The notes beneath the pieces are model-generated. The model saw nothing but the letters and a program-made list of their open reading frames with translations. It was not told the origin of the DNA and did not search any database. From the NCBI GenBank assembly GCA_023416055.1, contig JAEZIH010000119.1:1-6736 (forward strand): DNA of 6,736 bases, in the 5' to 3' direction. Origin of the DNA: Pseudomonadota bacterium (GTDB lineage: Bacteria > Pseudomonadota > Alphaproteobacteria > Caulobacterales > Caulobacteraceae). The position numbers were made by a program, and so were the translations under genes. Below, one piece after another: positions 5,684 to 6,736 of this stretch. Within the stretch, counting starts at the first letter, position 1. Each line of letters begins with the position of its first letter.

Positions 5684-6454
5684 CTAGTTCCCTACCTCGA
5701 CGTCGTCGATCCATAGCGTCCGGGGGCCATCGGCCTGGTACGATTCCCAGCCGATGCTCAGCCGCTCCATGACCGGGATTTCCCAGCGGAAGTCGGCCGG
5801 TTGCCACAGACAGCCCTGGCCCTGGTCGCGCACGTCCACGCCCGGCACCGGGCGGCCGTCCAGCGACAGGCTGAGGCCGTCGGTCCGGCTGAGGGTCCAG
5901 TCGACCTGAACCCAGCGGCCCTCGGGCATCACGTCGGTGTCGCCCGCGTGAGCCCAGCAGTCGGAGCCCGGGCCCGGCGGCGTGGCGTAGTATTCCGGCG
6001 ATTCATAGTTGGACATCAGGCGCGACCCCAGCCCCGGGGCAGGGAGCTGACCGCCGAAGCGGACCAGCGCCTGGCGACCGTCGCTGCGCCGGCGCCCGGC
6101 GGCCTCGATGAAGGTCCAATGGACGTTCTCGGTCGGCCCGGCCTCCAGCCACACCTTCATGCGGCCGGACAGGCGATCCTGGCCGGCGGGAAACAGGGGG
6201 CCGCCGAGAAGGGTCAGGAAAACCCCGCCCTTTTCGGTCAGATGGATGCGAACGGACTTCGCGCCCGACGCAGCGCGGGTGTCATCCACCACCGCCTGGC
6301 CATGCGACGCCGCCACCGTCCACGGGCCGGACGGCGCCGAGCCGACGGCGTAGGTCTCGAAGTCGTCGCCGATGCTGACGGTCATGGGCGCGCTGGTCGG
6401 AGCGGTCGCGCAGGCAGCTGCCAGCAACCCCGCCAGGGGGATCAGACGCCTCAT
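5684..6454 (-). CDS. Lipoprotein with a possible concanavalin A-like domain
   Basis: A 256-residue protein of unknown function. It has a lipoprotein signal: MRR, hydrophobic core, lipobox with AAAC and C15 as the lipidated residue; alanine at the next position suggests an outer-membrane destination. The mature chain is rich in strands. DDFETYAVGSAPSGPWTVA (30-48) and VVDDTRAASGAKSVRI (55-70) look like the opening of a jelly-roll carbohydrate-binding or lyase-like domain of the concanavalin A type (Cip1-like proteins are one comparison). GRMKVWLEAGP (97-107), WVQVDWTLSRTDGLSLSLDG (181-200) and the end LWIDDVEVGN fit that fold. C166 and C215 may form a disulfide. The ATG at 6454 overlaps the stop of the upstream gene by 4 bp (ATGA), so translation is coupled, and no separate ribosome site is clear. 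The fold is an inference from pattern; no catalytic residues can be named. Confidence 0.75.
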   Translation of the reverse strand: MRRLIPLAGLLAAACATAPTSAPMTVSIGDDFETYAVGSAPSGPWTVAASHGQAVVDDTRAASGAKSVRIHLTEKGGVFLTLLGGPLFPAGQDRLSGRMKVWLEAGPTENVHWTFIEAAGRRRSDGRQALVRFGGQLPAPGLGSRLMSNYESPEYYATPPGPGSDCWAHAGDTDVMPEGRWVQVDWTLSRTDGLSLSLDGRPVPGVDVRDQGQGCLWQPADFRWEIPVMERLSIGWESYQADGPRTLWIDDVEVGN

Positions 6455-6736
6455 AGCCGCAGCACCACGTCGTCCACCTGAACCCCACCGCGATCGACCA
6501 CGAGGTTCTGATAAGAACGCTGGCCGTCCTGGGTCTCGGCCTCGACGTCGGTGACCTCGCGCGCGAACTCCCGGCGCAGATAGGTGGCCAGTTCGCCGGC
6601 GGTGATCATATCGTCGCCGTCCAGATTGGCCGCCCGGCCAGACCGGCCCGCAGGAAGTGGCTGAGATAACCGCCGGCTTCGAACTTGTTGGCCACCTGGC
6701 TGGTCAGATCCTCCTCGGAACTGAACAGGCCCAGCG
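6451..6736 (-). pseudogene. Caspase-like or EF-hand-like protein, C-terminal end, frameshifted
   Basis: The 3' end of a gene that enters from the right. Reading left from the edge, one frame gives LGLFSSEEDLTSQVANKF then EAGGYLSHFLRAGLAGR and stops at 6606-6608. A second frame then carries on with NLDGDDMITAGELATYLRRE and ends QVDDVVLRL at TGA 6451. Joining the two needs one added base near 6628-6640. The first frame has 28 of 34 G/C third positions over its stretch, while the second frame has only 15 of 34 there, so the switch is real in coding terms. GGYLSHFLRAGLAG followed by an EF-hand-like loop (6592-6627, with N, D, D, E at positions 1, 3, 5, 12) resembles the end of bacterial caspase-family (C14) proteins. 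The catalytic His and Cys would be outside the window. It overlaps the lipoprotein start by 4 bp. It may be a true pseudogene or a sequencing error. Confidence 0.5.

Noticed and set aside
5801..6481. Plus-strand open frame of 226 codons opposite the lipoprotein gene
   Set aside because: The minus strand has a signal peptide with lipobox and ordered strands; the plus frame is His/Arg/Ala-rich and unstructured.
6609..6736. The frame ending at 6451 stays open to the right edge, so the gene might not be frameshifted
   Set aside because: Over that stretch this frame has only 15 of 34 G/C third positions and an Arg/Gly/Gln-rich product, while the neighbouring frame has 28 of 34 and a sensible sequence.
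1..6736. CRISPR arrays, tRNA or rRNA genes, insertion sequences, integrases and phage genes
   Set aside because: No regularly spaced repeats, no cloverleaf or rRNA sequence that I could recognise, and no transposase or integrase motif in any frame.

Overview
The window is GC-rich DNA with compact, standard bacterial gene organisation. It most likely comes from an alphaproteobacterium of the Caulobacterales, such as Brevundimonas or a close relative. That placement rests on the GC-rich third codon positions, the Caulobacter-type housekeeping promoter motifs, the EnvZ-like sensor with an OmpR-like regulator, and an intergenic repeat of a kind I associate with Caulobacterales. No marker gene proves the genus.

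Left part (1-1922): the 5' end of lgt runs left off the window. Divergent from it is a likely operon of a UbiK-family accessory factor (ubiquinone assembly), a YbjN-domain protein and proC (last step of proline synthesis). The YbjN and proC genes are 4 nt apart. proC overlaps by 11 bp the stop of a convergent gene for a small secreted protein of unknown function (1912-2403, minus).

Middle (2469-4557, minus): a two-component system. The OmpR-type response regulator comes first, from a TTG start, and the EnvZ-type sensor kinase follows 7 nt later, from a GTG start. It is divergent from ilvE (4628-5509, plus), a branched-chain amino acid aminotransferase with its PLP lysine in place. The 70-bp gap between them holds a good housekeeping promoter for ilvE and a 15-bp imperfect palindrome covering its -10 and start region, the best regulatory candidate here.

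Right part (5510-6736): a 174-bp convergent gap carries a dispersed-type GC-rich repeat and a bidirectional hairpin. Then, on the minus strand, come a lipoprotein with a possible concanavalin A-like (jelly-roll) body and, upstream and overlapping it by 4 bp, the C-terminal end of a caspase-like or EF-hand-like protein. In the sequence as given that last gene is broken by an apparent one-base deletion near 6628-6640.

Most of the window is conserved housekeeping content. I see no CRISPR array, transposon, phage gene, tRNA or rRNA, and no clear new defence or biosynthetic system. The points most worth a second look are the ilvE/response-regulator operator, the frameshifted caspase-like gene coupled to the lipoprotein, and the unusual signature motifs of ProC.
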